Shown here: piece by piece, positions 1-8,189 of the stretch
Numbering within the stretch: position 1 is the stretch's first letter
How the letters are laid out: every line of letters begins with the position of its first letter
NCBI GenBank assembly: GCA_903834925.1
Contig: CAILLA010000087.1
Span: forward strand, 1 to 57,960
Source: an uncultured Schlesneria sp.
GTDB taxonomy: Bacteria; Planctomycetota; Planctomycetia; Planctomycetales; Planctomycetaceae
Direction of reading: 5' to 3'
Length of the DNA stretch: 57,960 nucleotides
Made by a program: the position numbers and the translations under genes
Notes under the pieces: model-generated
Database searches by the model: none
The model's input: the letters and a program-made list of their open reading frames with translations, nothing else
What the model was told of the DNA's origin: nothing

Positions 1-661
1 GAATCCCGACATTTTCGAAAACCGTCGATCGTCCAAGGCGTTCAAACCAACCCAAGAGACTCAACGGAAATTCGTTTTTGGTTTTGTTATATGAGTGAAC
101 AATATGGGAAGACGGTGGGACTTCGAAGGCTTGTCCGAGCCCTACCTTGTTTCTTTGATCTTTGACAATTCGGTATCAATTCATATGGCTGACCCCGTCG
201 TCGTCGAATTGAGGCGACGGGCCAGCTGTGAGCGGTTCGATATGCGCCTTGAGGGGGCGGCGCCGAAGCAGCGGAAGAGTCGTTCTAAGAAAGTGGCAGA
301 TAGGCAGACCAGGAATTCAAAGTTGTTTTTTGGTCTAGAGTACATTCCATTCGCTTCAGACCAATTTTGCCGCTGCTTCGGCTGGCCGCTTACTGCATTT
401 TGAGAATGCTCGCCCAAGGTACGCAAGCTGGTGACCAAGGCACTTTCTTTTCCAGAAATAATTCTCGCGTTCTATAAAGAACCATTGGCGCAGCCTGAAC
501 GAATGCTATTTTAACGCGGCGAAAAAATGAGAATTAATCTTAATTTAATGAAAGTTGGTTGTTCTGGTGATGTTTCTCCGATAGATTTCTCGATAAAATG
601 AAGGGAGGAAAAATAATTACCATTGAGGAAGTGTTTTTTCCATAGTTGATTCTTCAATCTA
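1..661. other. gap without a convincing gene
   Basis: Open frames in this stretch (for example 95-403) lack a ribosome binding site, are rich in Arg/Ser/Cys and show no recognisable domain, so no gene is called. The only clear structure is the inverted repeat at 262-382, listed separately. The region from 500 to 660 is AT-rich and may hold the promoter of the small membrane protein that follows. Confidence 0.5.
262..382. repeat. inverted-repeat element, 13-bp arms
   Basis: GCCGAAGCAGCGG at 262-274 is matched exactly by its reverse complement at 370-382, with 95 bases between. Flanking bases partly continue the symmetry (GCGGC beyond the outer ends). The overall size, about 120 bases with short terminal arms, resembles the other REPIN/MITE-like elements in this window, although the arm sequence differs. 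Confidence 0.6.
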
Positions 662-1036
662 TTGGCCGAATTAATGATCACCTCAATAAATCGGAAATTG
701 AGCTTGAGACTGCCTCGAGACAGCTGGGGATTTCTTCGATCAACGCTGATTGGCTTGATTGGCGGTACAATTTTTCTTCCAGTGTTTTTTGCCATTTGGA
801 TTGGCATTAGCTTCGATAAAGATTTTGTCCGCAGCTGCGATGAACACGGTGCTCGAAAAGCGGATTTCGATCACTATCTGGTGGTTCTTCTCTTTGTCGT
901 ATGGCTGGTGGGAATCGTGTACGGATACCTGTGTTGTGGCATCCACGGGGTCATTTTGGCAAATTTTGCCAACGGAGCCATCTCAGGGGCCTGTCTCGGC
1001 TTTTGGCTACATCTCCAAGAGAATTCCGGCAAGTAG
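662..1036 (+). CDS. small multi-pass membrane protein, unknown function
   Basis: No family was recognised. The frame opens with TTG at 662, and an ATG at 674 is the more ordinary alternative. Three hydrophobic segments are visible: residues about 25-50 (LIGLIGGTIFLPVFFAIWIG), 70-92 (LVVLLFVVWLVGIVYGYLCC) and 95-117. Short charged loops and a charged tail separate and follow them, which fits an integral inner-membrane protein of about 120 residues. It stands alone, with no operon partner; the tRNA-Ala gene downstream is on the other strand. There is no strong Shine-Dalgarno sequence, so the call rests on the regular hydrophobic pattern alone. It could be a chance open frame. Confidence 0.45.
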   Translation: MAELMITSINRKLSLRLPRDSWGFLRSTLIGLIGGTIFLPVFFAIWIGISFDKDFVRSCDEHGARKADFDHYLVVLLFVVWLVGIVYGYLCCGIHGVILANFANGAISGACLGFWLHLQENSGK

Positions 1037-1120
1037 TAGCCAAGCCCGTTATTCTTGATGAGTGAATTCCTGACTGCGGCCCAGGGCTCGACGACGAGAC
1101 ATTCCAGGGAAACCAAGCAA

Positions 1121-1157
1121 AAAAGCCTTGTCCACAGAGTTTGTGAACAAGGCTTTT
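1121..1157 (-). terminator. intrinsic terminator of tRNA-Ala
   Basis: An 11-bp perfect stem (AAAAGCCTTGT at 1121-1131 with its complement at 1147-1157) encloses a loop that itself contains CACA/TGTG. Read on the minus strand, the stem ends in a run of six T. It lies 5 bases beyond the 3' end of the tRNA gene, where a rho-independent terminator is expected. Confidence 0.85.
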
Positions 1158-1161
1158 CGAG

Positions 1162-1234
1162 TGGAGCGGAAGGGAGTTGAACCCTCGACCTCTGCATTGC
1201 GAACGCAGCGCTCTCCCAACTGAGCTACCGCCCC
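1162..1234 (-). tRNA. tRNA-Ala (anticodon CGC)
   Basis: The minus strand folds into a full cloverleaf of 73 bases. It has a 7-bp acceptor stem GGGGCGG/CCGCTCC, D-stem GCTC/GAGC, anticodon stem CTGCG/TGCAG around the loop TTCGCAA, and a T-arm with TTCAACT. The anticodon CGC reads the Ala codon GCG. The acceptor stem has the G3-U70 wobble pair, the classical alanine identity element. The 3' CCA is not encoded: the discriminator A is followed by CTCG. It has its own promoter (1267-1294) and terminator (1121-1157), so it is transcribed alone. Confidence 0.95.
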
Positions 1235-1266
1235 ATGTTTGCCGCATCGCGTTGAATGCGAAACCG

Positions 1267-1294
1267 AATGTAACAGAAATCGGTTTCTGTGCAA
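1267..1294 (-). promoter_or_regulatory. sigma-70-type promoter of tRNA-Ala
   Basis: On the minus strand TTGCAC (1294-1289) and TACATT (1272-1267) are spaced by 16 bases, and the -10 box lies about 32 bases before the tRNA 5' end. The spacer contains an inverted repeat, ACAGAAA-TCGG-TTTCTGT (1273-1290), which may be a protein-binding site or chance. Confidence 0.55.
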
Positions 1295-1400
1295 AAGCGA
1301 TTTGTAGGATTTTTCGCTTTGGGGCTGTGCAACGATTAAACGCAGGGCATTGGAGTGTTGTTTGTTCTTGCGATGGGTGTGGTTCGCTGGCGATTTTGTG

Positions 1401-1427
1401 CGCACGGGCTAAAGCCCATGCTACGGG
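1401..1427. repeat. dispersed palindromic repeat GGGCTAAAGCCC
   Basis: This 27-base block, centred on GGGCTAAAGCCC, matches the reverse complement of 24762-24788 at 26 of 27 positions. In the second location it is part of the 117-bp element inserted at 24722-24838. Here no terminal arms or target duplication are apparent, so this may be a solo or decayed copy. Confidence 0.7.
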
Positions 1428-1592
1428 GGCGTACTTCGGAGAGACGAGAAAGCTGGAGTTGACGGCGGTGGGAAGGTTGCTGTCATTGGTTCCCGCGAGT
1501 ATCGTTTCCGTTTGTTGCCGCAAATGAGTCGATTTGGGCGATTGACACTGTTGATCGGGGCTGGGAGGCTTCGCTTTGAAAGTCACTCGGAG

Positions 1593-1611
1593 GGTGGAAG
1601 CCTCCGCTACG
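1593..1611. repeat. solo end of the GTAGCGG-type inverted repeat
   Basis: GGAAGCCTCCGCTACG matches the right arm of the inverted-repeat element at 33475-33612. A weak partner (GGGAGGCTTCGC, around 1563-1574) lies about 20 bases upstream. It sits 44 bases before the thioredoxin reductase start. The rest of the 1235-1654 gap shows only the tRNA promoter and the 1401-1427 repeat. Confidence 0.5.
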
Positions 1612-1654
1612 AGGATTTTTCGCTTTAACGCATTAGATATAGAGGAGTTTCAGC

Positions 1655-2704
1655 GTGACGGAACGCGTGGTCATTATCGGGTCCGGCCCAGCCGGTTGGT
1701 CGGCAGCGATTTATGCAGCAAGAGCGAATCTTGATCCTCTCGTCATTGAAGGGGCGATTACGGAAGATAATCGCATCCGGGGGACATTGCCGCTTGGTCA
1801 ACTTTCGATGACGACCGAGGTCGAAAACTATCCTGGCTTTCCGGCTGGCGATTTGTCGCCATACCTTAAGTCCGCACTTCCTGAAGACAACGTCCCATAC
1901 CGCGACAAACATATGACGGGCGTCACCGGGCCGGAATTGATGGAATTAATGCGGCAGCAGGCCAAGAACTTCGGAACTCGGATTATCACTGACGACGTGG
2001 TTTCGGTCGATCTGTCGAAAAAGCCGTTCGAATTGAAGTTGCTCCAAGACGAGAAAGTACTGTCGACTCATTCGCTGATCATTGCCACAGGTGCCAGGGC
2101 GAATTACCTGGGACTCCCTTCCGAAGATCTTTATAAGAATCGAGGGGTTTCCGCGTGTGCCGTGTGCGATGGGGCACTTCCCCGATTCCGCAACAAGCCT
2201 CTTGTTGTCGTTGGCGGCGGCGACAGTGCGATGGAAGAAGCGAGCTATCTTTCCAAGTTCGCTTCAACGGTTTACCTCGTTCATCGACGGGGTGAATTTC
2301 GGGCGAGCAAGATTATGGCTCAGCGAGTTCTTGAAAACCCCAAAATCACGGTGAAGTGGTTTTCGGCGGTAGACGAAGTGCTCGGTGACGAACAACGAGG
2401 AGTGACTGGTGTCCGGTTGAGAAACCTGCAGGATTCGTCGTCGGAAGTGATCGAGGCGACTGGGATGTTCTGCGCGATTGGACATACCCCGAACACGGAT
2501 TTCCTGGCCGGTCAAATCAAGACCGATGACAAGGGGTATATCGTCTATTCTCAACCATTCCGGACGAATACCAGTGTCGATGGAGTCTTCGCGGCGGGTG
2601 ACGTTGCCGACAGCTATTACCGTCAGGCAATCACTTCGTCAGGAACAGGGTGCATGGCCGCTCTGGACGCCGAGCGATGGCTTGGAAGCCACGGGTTTCA
2701 TTGA
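1655..2704 (+). CDS. trxB: thioredoxin reductase
   Basis: An FAD/NADPH-dependent enzyme that reduces thioredoxin in the cytoplasm. The start is GTG at 1655, preceded by AGAGGAG at 1641-1647. The FAD Rossmann motif GSGPAGWSA is at residues 9-17. The redox-active pair CAVC is at residues 168-171, followed by DGALP. The NADPH motif [10 protein letters not shown] is near residue 187, and the C-terminal FAD contact [10 protein letters not shown] is present. At 349 residues it is about 30 longer than usual. The extra residues lie between ENYPGFP and TGPELM (roughly 66-90), where the common form has only a few residues. No partner gene adjoins, and the next gene starts 86 bases on. Function is confident; the role of the insertion is unknown. 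Confidence 0.93.
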   Translation: MTERVVIIGSGPAGWSAAIYAARANLDPLVIEGAITEDNRIRGTLPLGQLSMTTEVENYPGFPAGDLSPYLKSALPEDNVPYRDKHMTGVTGPELMELMRQQAKNFGTRIITDDVVSVDLSKKPFELKLLQDEKVLSTHSLIIATGARANYLGLPSEDLYKNRGVSACAVCDGALPRFRNKPLVVVGGGDSAMEEASYLSKFASTVYLVHRRGEFRASKIMAQRVLENPKITVKWFSAVDEVLGDEQRGVTGVRLRNLQDSSSEVIEATGMFCAIGHTPNTDFLAGQIKTDDKGYIVYSQPFRTNTSVDGVFAAGDVADSYYRQAITSSGTGCMAALDAERWLGSHGFH

Positions 2705-2790
2705 TGGGTTTGAGAGATACCACAAGCATTTGAAACTTACTGAAAAACATCGATAACAACGCAAACAACACAGTTTGAAAGCCATTGTAA

Positions 2791-3969
2791 ATGCTGACCA
2801 AAGAAGGATGTCTGGCTCGTCGTTCTCAGTTGTGGGATGCCGTGCCGACGGCGTGCGAGTGGCTGCTCATTGCCGACCCGAGGCACGTGTTGTATTTGTC
2901 GAACTTCTGGATTCACCCGCTGACCTTTTCGGCCGGTGAGCGTTGCTGGCTGCTGCTGGAACGCGATGGCAAAGCGACCCTCCTTGGCGACAACTTTTCG
3001 CTCAGATCTCGTTCCGCCGATCCGTTTGTGGATGGCGAGGTCATGGTCAAGTGGTACGACCACAAGCATTCGGTAATGAACCGGGATCATGCGTTGCTGA
3101 AGGCTGCCGAACTGATTGCCGACCGATTATATGGACGGAGTGGAGCGGTTGAAGCCGAATGGCTTCCGGTCGGGGCGTTCGAGCTACTTGGATTGGATCA
3201 TGAACAACACTCGGTAAAAGCCGAAGCAAAGGACATTGGCAAACCGGGGGCGATCGATCTGGGGACGATCCTGCGGTCGCTGAGACGTCAGAAACATCCG
3301 GACGAAATTGCCTTGTTGAAAGAATGTATGCGAGCCGGTGAAGCAGGGATGCTCAGGCTTCGGGAAATCATTCGTCCAGGGATCAGCGAGTTCGAGATTT
3401 TTTGTGAAGTGCAGCATGCGGCCATCGCCGCAGCGGGCCGCCCAGGTCTGATCTATGGCGACTTCCGAGCGGCAACGGCAACGGCTCCGAAAGTCGGTGG
3501 GTTGCCGACTCATCACAAACTGCAAAATGGCGACATGTTCACTCTGGACTATTCCGTCGTGCTGGAGGGATATCGGTCTGACTTCACCAATTGCATGACC
3601 GTGGGTGAACCGAATTCGCAACAGAGACATCTTTACGATCTGGTTTCGGCGGCTCAGCGCGGAGGCGAATCGGTGCTAAAGGCCGGAACGCGAGCAAAAG
3701 ATGTGTTCCATGCGGTCAACAAGCCGATCCTTGAAGCGGGGTTGGCAGACAAGTTCGCTCATCATGCAGGACACGGGATCGGGTTGGCTCATCCTGAAGC
3801 ACCGATTCTTGTTCCAGACAGCGAAGACGTGCTGCTGGAAGGGGATGTGATTACGCTAGAGCCCGGCCTGTATGTCGAAGGGATTGGCGGCATTCGCATT
3901 GAACACAATTATTTAATTACGGAAACCGGATATGAACGGCTGAGTAACCACGTGATCTCGCTGACCTAG
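2791..3969 (+). CDS. M24-family metallopeptidase (Xaa-Pro aminopeptidase-like)
   Basis: A cytoplasmic dinuclear-metal peptidase of the Xaa-Pro dipeptidase/aminopeptidase P type. An N-terminal creatinase-like domain covers about residues 1-160 and the pita-bread catalytic domain about 170-392. All five expected metal ligands are visible: D253 and D264 ([14 protein letters not shown]), H328 (HHAGHGIGL), E357 (ITLEPGLY) and E371 (GGIRIEHN). It has no signal peptide. The sugar ABC ATPase starts 8 bases after the stop codon, so the two are probably co-transcribed, though no functional link is obvious. It could equally be a creatinase-family amidinohydrolase; the peptide substrate is inferred from the family. 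Confidence 0.85.
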   Translation: MLTKEGCLARRSQLWDAVPTACEWLLIADPRHVLYLSNFWIHPLTFSAGERCWLLLERDGKATLLGDNFSLRSRSADPFVDGEVMVKWYDHKHSVMNRDHALLKAAELIADRLYGRSGAVEAEWLPVGAFELLGLDHEQHSVKAEAKDIGKPGAIDLGTILRSLRRQKHPDEIALLKECMRAGEAGMLRLREIIRPGISEFEIFCEVQHAAIAAAGRPGLIYGDFRAATATAPKVGGLPTHHKLQNGDMFTLDYSVVLEGYRSDFTNCMTVGEPNSQQRHLYDLVSAAQRGGESVLKAGTRAKDVFHAVNKPILEAGLADKFAHHAGHGIGLAHPEAPILVPDSEDVLLEGDVITLEPGLYVEGIGGIRIEHNYLITETGYERLSNHVISLT

Positions 3970-3977
3970 GATACGCC

Positions 3978-5531
3978 ATGACGCAGCCGCTGATTCGATT
4001 TGATCGCGTGACCAAGCGATTTCACGCTGTCACGGCGCTCGATAGCGTCAGCTTCGATGTGTTGCCGGGCGAGTTTCACGCGCTGTGTGGCGAGAACGGA
4101 GCTGGTAAAAGCACGTTGATGAAGATCCTGTCGGGTGTCATCACCGAGTACGACGGGCAAATCGAGCTGGCTGGTAAGCCGCTGGTGGTAAGTGGGACTC
4201 GTGATGCGGAGTCGCGCGGCATCAGTATCATTCATCAGGAATTGAACCTCGTCAGCGACTTGTCCGTGGCGGCGAATATCTTCCTCGGTCGCGAATTGCG
4301 GACGCCGTTCGGTCTACTCGATGACCGCCAGATGGAACGGGAAGCGGGCAAGCTGTTCGAACAACTCGATTGTCGGATCGACCCGCGTGCGGCCGTCCGT
4401 TCGCTTCGGATTGGCGATCAACAACTGGTTGAGATCGCCAAGGCGTTATCGTTGGAGGCAACCGAACAAGGTGATTCCAGTACAGTTCCGACGCGGCGGA
4501 CGCTGATTATGGATGAACCGACCAGTGCTTTGACGGAGTCGGAAGTCGAGCGATTGTTCCGAATCATTGGGCGATTGCGCAGTCAGGGCGTCACGATCGT
4601 TTATATCTCGCACAAAATGGACGAGATCTTTCAGCACGCCGACCGGATCACCATTCTGCGAGACGGCCAAGTCGTCAAGACACTCGACAGGTTTGCGACA
4701 TCGCCGCGTGAGGTGACTCATCTGATGGTCGGGCGCGAGATTGGTGCCAGTGATTTCGGGGCGAATCGATCTACCGGAGCCGAGGTATTGAAGGTTGAGC
4801 AACTGTCGCTCCCGTGGCGAGGCCATGTCCGACAATGGCGATTGAAGGATGTGAATCTTACCGTTAGACGGGGTGAAGTGCTTGGAATTGCAGGACTGAT
4901 GGGGGCGGGAAGAACTGAGTTACTGGAATGCTTGTTCGGCGCGAGTGCCGAACCACCGCTCGGTCGAATCGAACTCGAAGGCCAACCCGTCCAGTTCGCT
5001 CACCCGAATCAGGCTTTGCGAGCAGGAATTGGCCTGGTGACCGAGGATCGCAAGCGTTACGGCATCTTCACCGAAATGTCGGTTCGCGAGCACATCACCT
5101 TGTCGTCGTTATCAGAAGTCGCCTCAGCCGGTTTCGTGAACGCTAACGCCGAAAACCGCGCGGCAGACGAATCGATTGGTTCGTTACGAGTGAAAACGGC
5201 CGGTCGTGAAGCAGCCATCACCAGTCTCAGCGGAGGAAACCAACAGAAGTGCATCATCGCCCGCGCACTGAGGACTCGGCCCAAGCTTTTGTTGCTGGAT
5301 GATCCCACGCGAGGGATCGATGTCGGTGCCAAATCCGAGATCTATCGTCTGATTGATGAACTTTGCGGACAAGGTCTGGCAATCATTATTACTTCCAGTG
5401 AATTACCCGAACTGATCACTGTTTGTGATCGCATCATGGTACTGTGCGAAGGCCGAGCAACTGCCGAATTCAAGCGAGGTGAGTTCACCGAACACAAGCT
5501 GATGGAAGCGGCGACGACGGTTGTGGCATAG
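3978..5531 (+). CDS. sugar ABC transporter ATP-binding protein (RbsA/XylG type)
   Basis: A duplicated ABC ATPase that would power uptake of a monosaccharide (CUT2 class). The first nucleotide-binding domain has Walker A GENGAGKST (residues 38-46) and Walker B LIMDEPTSALT. The second has the degenerate P-loop GLMGAGRTE, usual for this class, plus signature LSGGNQQK and LLLDDPTRGIDVG. At 517 residues its length is normal. It follows the M24 peptidase by 8 bases. Neither a permease nor a periplasmic binding protein is present nearby, so it is an orphan ATPase here and must work with subunits encoded elsewhere. The sugar cannot be named from this sequence. Confidence 0.9.
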   Translation: MTQPLIRFDRVTKRFHAVTALDSVSFDVLPGEFHALCGENGAGKSTLMKILSGVITEYDGQIELAGKPLVVSGTRDAESRGISIIHQELNLVSDLSVAANIFLGRELRTPFGLLDDRQMEREAGKLFEQLDCRIDPRAAVRSLRIGDQQLVEIAKALSLEATEQGDSSTVPTRRTLIMDEPTSALTESEVERLFRIIGRLRSQGVTIVYISHKMDEIFQHADRITILRDGQVVKTLDRFATSPREVTHLMVGREIGASDFGANRSTGAEVLKVEQLSLPWRGHVRQWRLKDVNLTVRRGEVLGIAGLMGAGRTELLECLFGASAEPPLGRIELEGQPVQFAHPNQALRAGIGLVTEDRKRYGIFTEMSVREHITLSSLSEVASAGFVNANAENRAADESIGSLRVKTAGREAAITSLSGGNQQKCIIARALRTRPKLLLLDDPTRGIDVGAKSEIYRLIDELCGQGLAIIITSSELPELITVCDRIMVLCEGRATAEFKRGEFTEHKLMEAATTVVA

Positions 5532-5770
5532 CTAATAGCGCGTGGGTAAATTGGCGAGAGTTTTGTCCTCAAACCAATAGAATGGCGACGTTCCCGCTAA
5601 ATTGACGCGTGTACCGAAGGGGGGCGGGCGTTCAAATTTCAAGATTGGCCGATCAAGCGAACTCCGTTGATAAGATCGGCCTTCCTGCCAATTTCGAAAT
5701 TATGGCACCGGACCCCAGGCCATTACGCTACGTAAAGGCGAGGCGGCTTTCGTTTGATGGGCTAACGTTC

Positions 5771-6136
5771 ATGGGCGATTTTTTCCACGGTTGGAGACGA
5801 AAGGTCGGCGCTATGGCGCTTGTCGTAGCGTGTCTGCTGTCGATCGCATGGACCCGTAGTTACTACTTCAGTGATTGGATCATCGTTAAAGATGTTGGCT
5901 TTGGTTTGACATCTCGCTTGGGAGGTTTTGATTACGGTTTTGATTATCGGCATGAAGTGCCTGATTCAGTCTTCGAATGGATTGCTACCGATGTTGCCAG
6001 GGAGGTGAGGCCGAGATATCGCGAACCTGGCGGAATTCCCTACTGGTCCATCACCATCCCATTGACTCTCTTCTCGGCGTATTTGCTGCTCACCAAACCG
6101 CGAGTTGCGAAACCAAAAACAAATATCGAGAATTAG
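5771..6136 (+). CDS. planctomycete short membrane protein, unknown function
   Basis: No function is known. The call resembles a recurrent planctomycete protein type: a short N-terminus with GWRRKVG, one membrane segment ending in W-x-R-S (residues about 12-35), a variable exported region, then GGIPYWSITIPLTL leading into a second membrane segment and a lysine-rich tail. ATG at 5771 puts GWRRK at residues 7-11, as I recall for this type. Longer readings starting at GTG 5609 or ATG 5702 add a stretch that does not look like part of it. About 121 residues. It stands alone, with no close partner. The family resemblance is from memory and untested. Confidence 0.6.
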   Translation: MGDFFHGWRRKVGAMALVVACLLSIAWTRSYYFSDWIIVKDVGFGLTSRLGGFDYGFDYRHEVPDSVFEWIATDVAREVRPRYREPGGIPYWSITIPLTLFSAYLLLTKPRVAKPKTNIEN

Positions 6137-6249
6137 ACTCCTTTCCAACCGATAACATAGACTAGGGCTGATGCGTTATTGAAAATCGGTTACAATTACC
6201 GATCGAATAGAATGGGCGTGACTCCTCTTGATTCCAAGTGTGTACCTGC

Positions 6250-6305
6250 TTCGCGGCTCGGCAGGAGCATCGCCCTCCCAAAGACGAAGCCTCGTGGCGC
6301 GAGGC
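6250..6305. repeat. dispersed repeat with GCCTCG hairpin
   Basis: A block CGGCTCGGCAGGAGCATCGC is followed by a short hairpin, GCCTCG-TGGCG-CGAGGC (6289-6305). I recall this block as a type of interspersed repeat in planctomycete and cyanobacterial gaps. It lies between 6137 and the DUF1501 start at 6343. A longer open frame runs through it, but nothing there looks coding. Confidence 0.45.
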
Positions 6306-6342
6306 AACAAATTGTTATTACCAAAAACTTCGGACAATCGTT

Positions 6343-7758
6343 ATGGCGTTGACAACTCGATTCTGCTCGGGACCCGTAAGACGACGAGAATTCCTGTCCG
6401 CTGGGATGCTGGGCGCCGGTGGTCTGTGTCTGCCCGATCTATTCCGTTTGCAAGCCAGTGCTGCTGACGCCGGAAAGCCCATCGATCAGGAGACGTCGGT
6501 CATCTTCGTGTGGCTGCCAGGCGGTCCACCGCACATGGACATGTACGACATGAAGCCCAACGCAGCTGCCGAATATCGCGGTGCGTTTCATCCCATTCCA
6601 ACAACTGTTTCCGGGATTGATGTCTGTGAACTGATGCCTCGACACGCGGCAATGGCCGACCGTTATTCGGTCGTTCGATCAGTGGCACATACGTTTGCCG
6701 ATCACGGTGGTGGCCATAAACGGATGATGACAGGTCGAGTTCCCTTGACGCCGGTTGACACCGTCAATGACGCACCGGCGACCGGTTCGATCGTGGCCAA
6801 ATGTCGCGAACGCCAGAACAACGGTATTCCGAATTATGTCTCATTGAACCCGGGCGGTCGTACTGGCGACGTGTTCGCTCAAGGTGCTGCTTATCTCGGC
6901 CAGTCTTACCTGCCATTCACCGTCGAAGGTGATCCAACTACTCCCAATTTCGTCGTTCCGAATATCAGTCCGCTGGAAAGCGTCGGAAAACGGGTCGGCG
7001 ATCGAATGTCGCTGCTAGGAAGCCTCGACCGTATCGAACGTCAGATCGATGCCTCGCGGCTGATGGAATCGATGGACCGATACCAGCAGCGAGCGGTCAG
7101 CATGTTGACCAGTGACCGGGCAAAGAAAGCGTTTGACCTGTCGCTGGAATCCGACGCAACGCGAGATCGATACGGTCGGCATTGCTGGGGCCAGCGGGCA
7201 CTGATGGCTCGACGCCTGGTTGAGGCCGGGGTCAATTTCGTCACCGTGATCATGGAAAACCCGTATCAATCGGGAGTGCCACAGCTCAAACAAGGGGTCT
7301 ATAACTGGGACTCGCACGCGGTGAACTGTCACATCTGGGACGACTTGAAAGTCCGGTTACCGATCTACGATCAGGCGGTCACGGCGTTGATCGACGATAT
7401 TCAACAGCGAGGCATGAACCGTCGAACGCTGATCCTGATCACGGGTGAATTTGGTCGAACTCCACGAATGGAAAGTTCGGTCGGATCACAAACGGGTGTC
7501 ATGCAGCCCGGACGCGATCACTGGCCTCAAGCGATGTCATTCATCATGGCGGGTGCTGTTAACACCGGTCTGGTCGTTGGTTCCACCAATTCCAAGGGAG
7601 AACATCCGGCAGACCGCCCGTTAACGCCGAACGATCTTTGGGCCACTGTCTATCGGCACCTGGGAATCGACCATTCTGATTCGTTCCCGGATCATCGTGG
7701 TCGCCCGATGCCAATCCTTCCTTTCGGCGAGCCAATTAGCGAACTATTGCGCGGATAA
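6343..7758 (+). CDS. DUF1501 exported protein (sulfatase-like fold)
   Basis: A member of the DUF1501 family, abundant in planctomycetes and related by fold to alkaline phosphatases/sulfatases; the reaction is not established. The start is placed at ATG 6343, giving 471 residues, because the twin-arginine motif RRREFL (residues 13-18) with a hydrophobic stretch behind it then sits at the N-terminus. The longer frame from 6238 would cross a dispersed repeat. Family motifs include FVWLPGGPPHMDMYD near the start, LITGEFGRTPRME and GRDHWPQ in the C-terminal half, and a late HRGRPMP. No PSD1 partner lies beside it, which is unusual because these families often pair. No clear Shine-Dalgarno sequence is seen. 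Confidence 0.88.
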   Translation: MALTTRFCSGPVRRREFLSAGMLGAGGLCLPDLFRLQASAADAGKPIDQETSVIFVWLPGGPPHMDMYDMKPNAAAEYRGAFHPIPTTVSGIDVCELMPRHAAMADRYSVVRSVAHTFADHGGGHKRMMTGRVPLTPVDTVNDAPATGSIVAKCRERQNNGIPNYVSLNPGGRTGDVFAQGAAYLGQSYLPFTVEGDPTTPNFVVPNISPLESVGKRVGDRMSLLGSLDRIERQIDASRLMESMDRYQQRAVSMLTSDRAKKAFDLSLESDATRDRYGRHCWGQRALMARRLVEAGVNFVTVIMENPYQSGVPQLKQGVYNWDSHAVNCHIWDDLKVRLPIYDQAVTALIDDIQQRGMNRRTLILITGEFGRTPRMESSVGSQTGVMQPGRDHWPQAMSFIMAGAVNTGLVVGSTNSKGEHPADRPLTPNDLWATVYRHLGIDHSDSFPDHRGRPMPILPFGEPISELLRG

Positions 7759-7870
7759 GTGCGACCGTTTTCTGACTAATCATTCGTTAGCCCGACGCGC
7801 AGTTTTGAAGTTGCGCAATTGGGGTTTGGATTACGGGTTCCGTAAAAAATCAAGCAAAACCAATCAGGAT

Positions 7871-7905
7871 TTAACGCAAAGACGCCAAGGCGCAGAGACG
7901 CAAAG
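7871..7905. repeat. short repeat ACGCAAAGACGCCAAGGCGC
   Basis: A tandem-like sequence (AACGCAAAGACGCC...GACGCAAAG) whose near copy is at 24632-24668. In both places a CAAAGTAGCC inverted repeat begins 30-35 bases further on, suggesting the two parts travelled together. Confidence 0.65.
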
Positions 7906-7935
7906 TAAAGAAACCAAAGAGGTTCATTATCAGAC

Positions 7936-8106
7936 CAAAGTAGCCATCATCGCTCCGCGTGATGAGCATTGTTCGAGAACCTACCAAATTCCAATCCGCA
8001 TGGTCTCAAATCAGAAATTCAACCGGAATATCTGTCCCGATGCGTCGGCAACGCTCAAATCGTTTCCGACACATGCTCATCACGCGGAGCGATGATGGCT
8101 ACTTTG
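7936..8106. repeat. REPIN-like element with 34-bp perfect arms
   Basis: The left arm (7936-7969) begins CAAAGTAGCC and is repeated without mismatch as its reverse complement at 8073-8106. Inside each arm is a small hairpin, TCATC-GCTCCGCGT-GATGA. Two REP-like hairpins in inverted order around about 100 bases of unique sequence is the architecture called REPIN. Related copies are at 33254-33386 and, interrupted, at 24700-24860. No coding frame of note lies within. Together with 7871-7905 and 8113-8134 it fills the 7759-8189 gap. Confidence 0.85.
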
Positions 8107-8112
8107 AGCACT

Positions 8113-8134
8113 GCGTGACCGAAGACGGTCATGC
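8113..8134. repeat. REP-like hairpin GTGACCG/CGGTCAT
   Basis: The hairpin GCGTGACCG-AAGA-CGGTCATGC lies 6 bases beyond the REPIN-like element and 55 bases beyond the stop of the large oxidoreductase on the other strand. The reverse complement of 19502-19523 differs by one base. It may act as a terminator for the minus-strand gene or simply be a mobile REP copy. Confidence 0.6.
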
Positions 8135-8189
8135 AGTGGCACACTCCGGGCTTTAGACGATTGGCAAAGCAACGGTTCTTCACACGATA

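Noticed and set aside
95-403. 102-codon open frame at the window start
   Set aside because: No ribosome binding site or domain; it runs across an inverted repeat and has irregular composition.
6238-6342. upstream extension of the DUF1501 gene to 6238
   Set aside because: The extension runs through a dispersed repeat and would bury the twin-arginine signal inside the protein.
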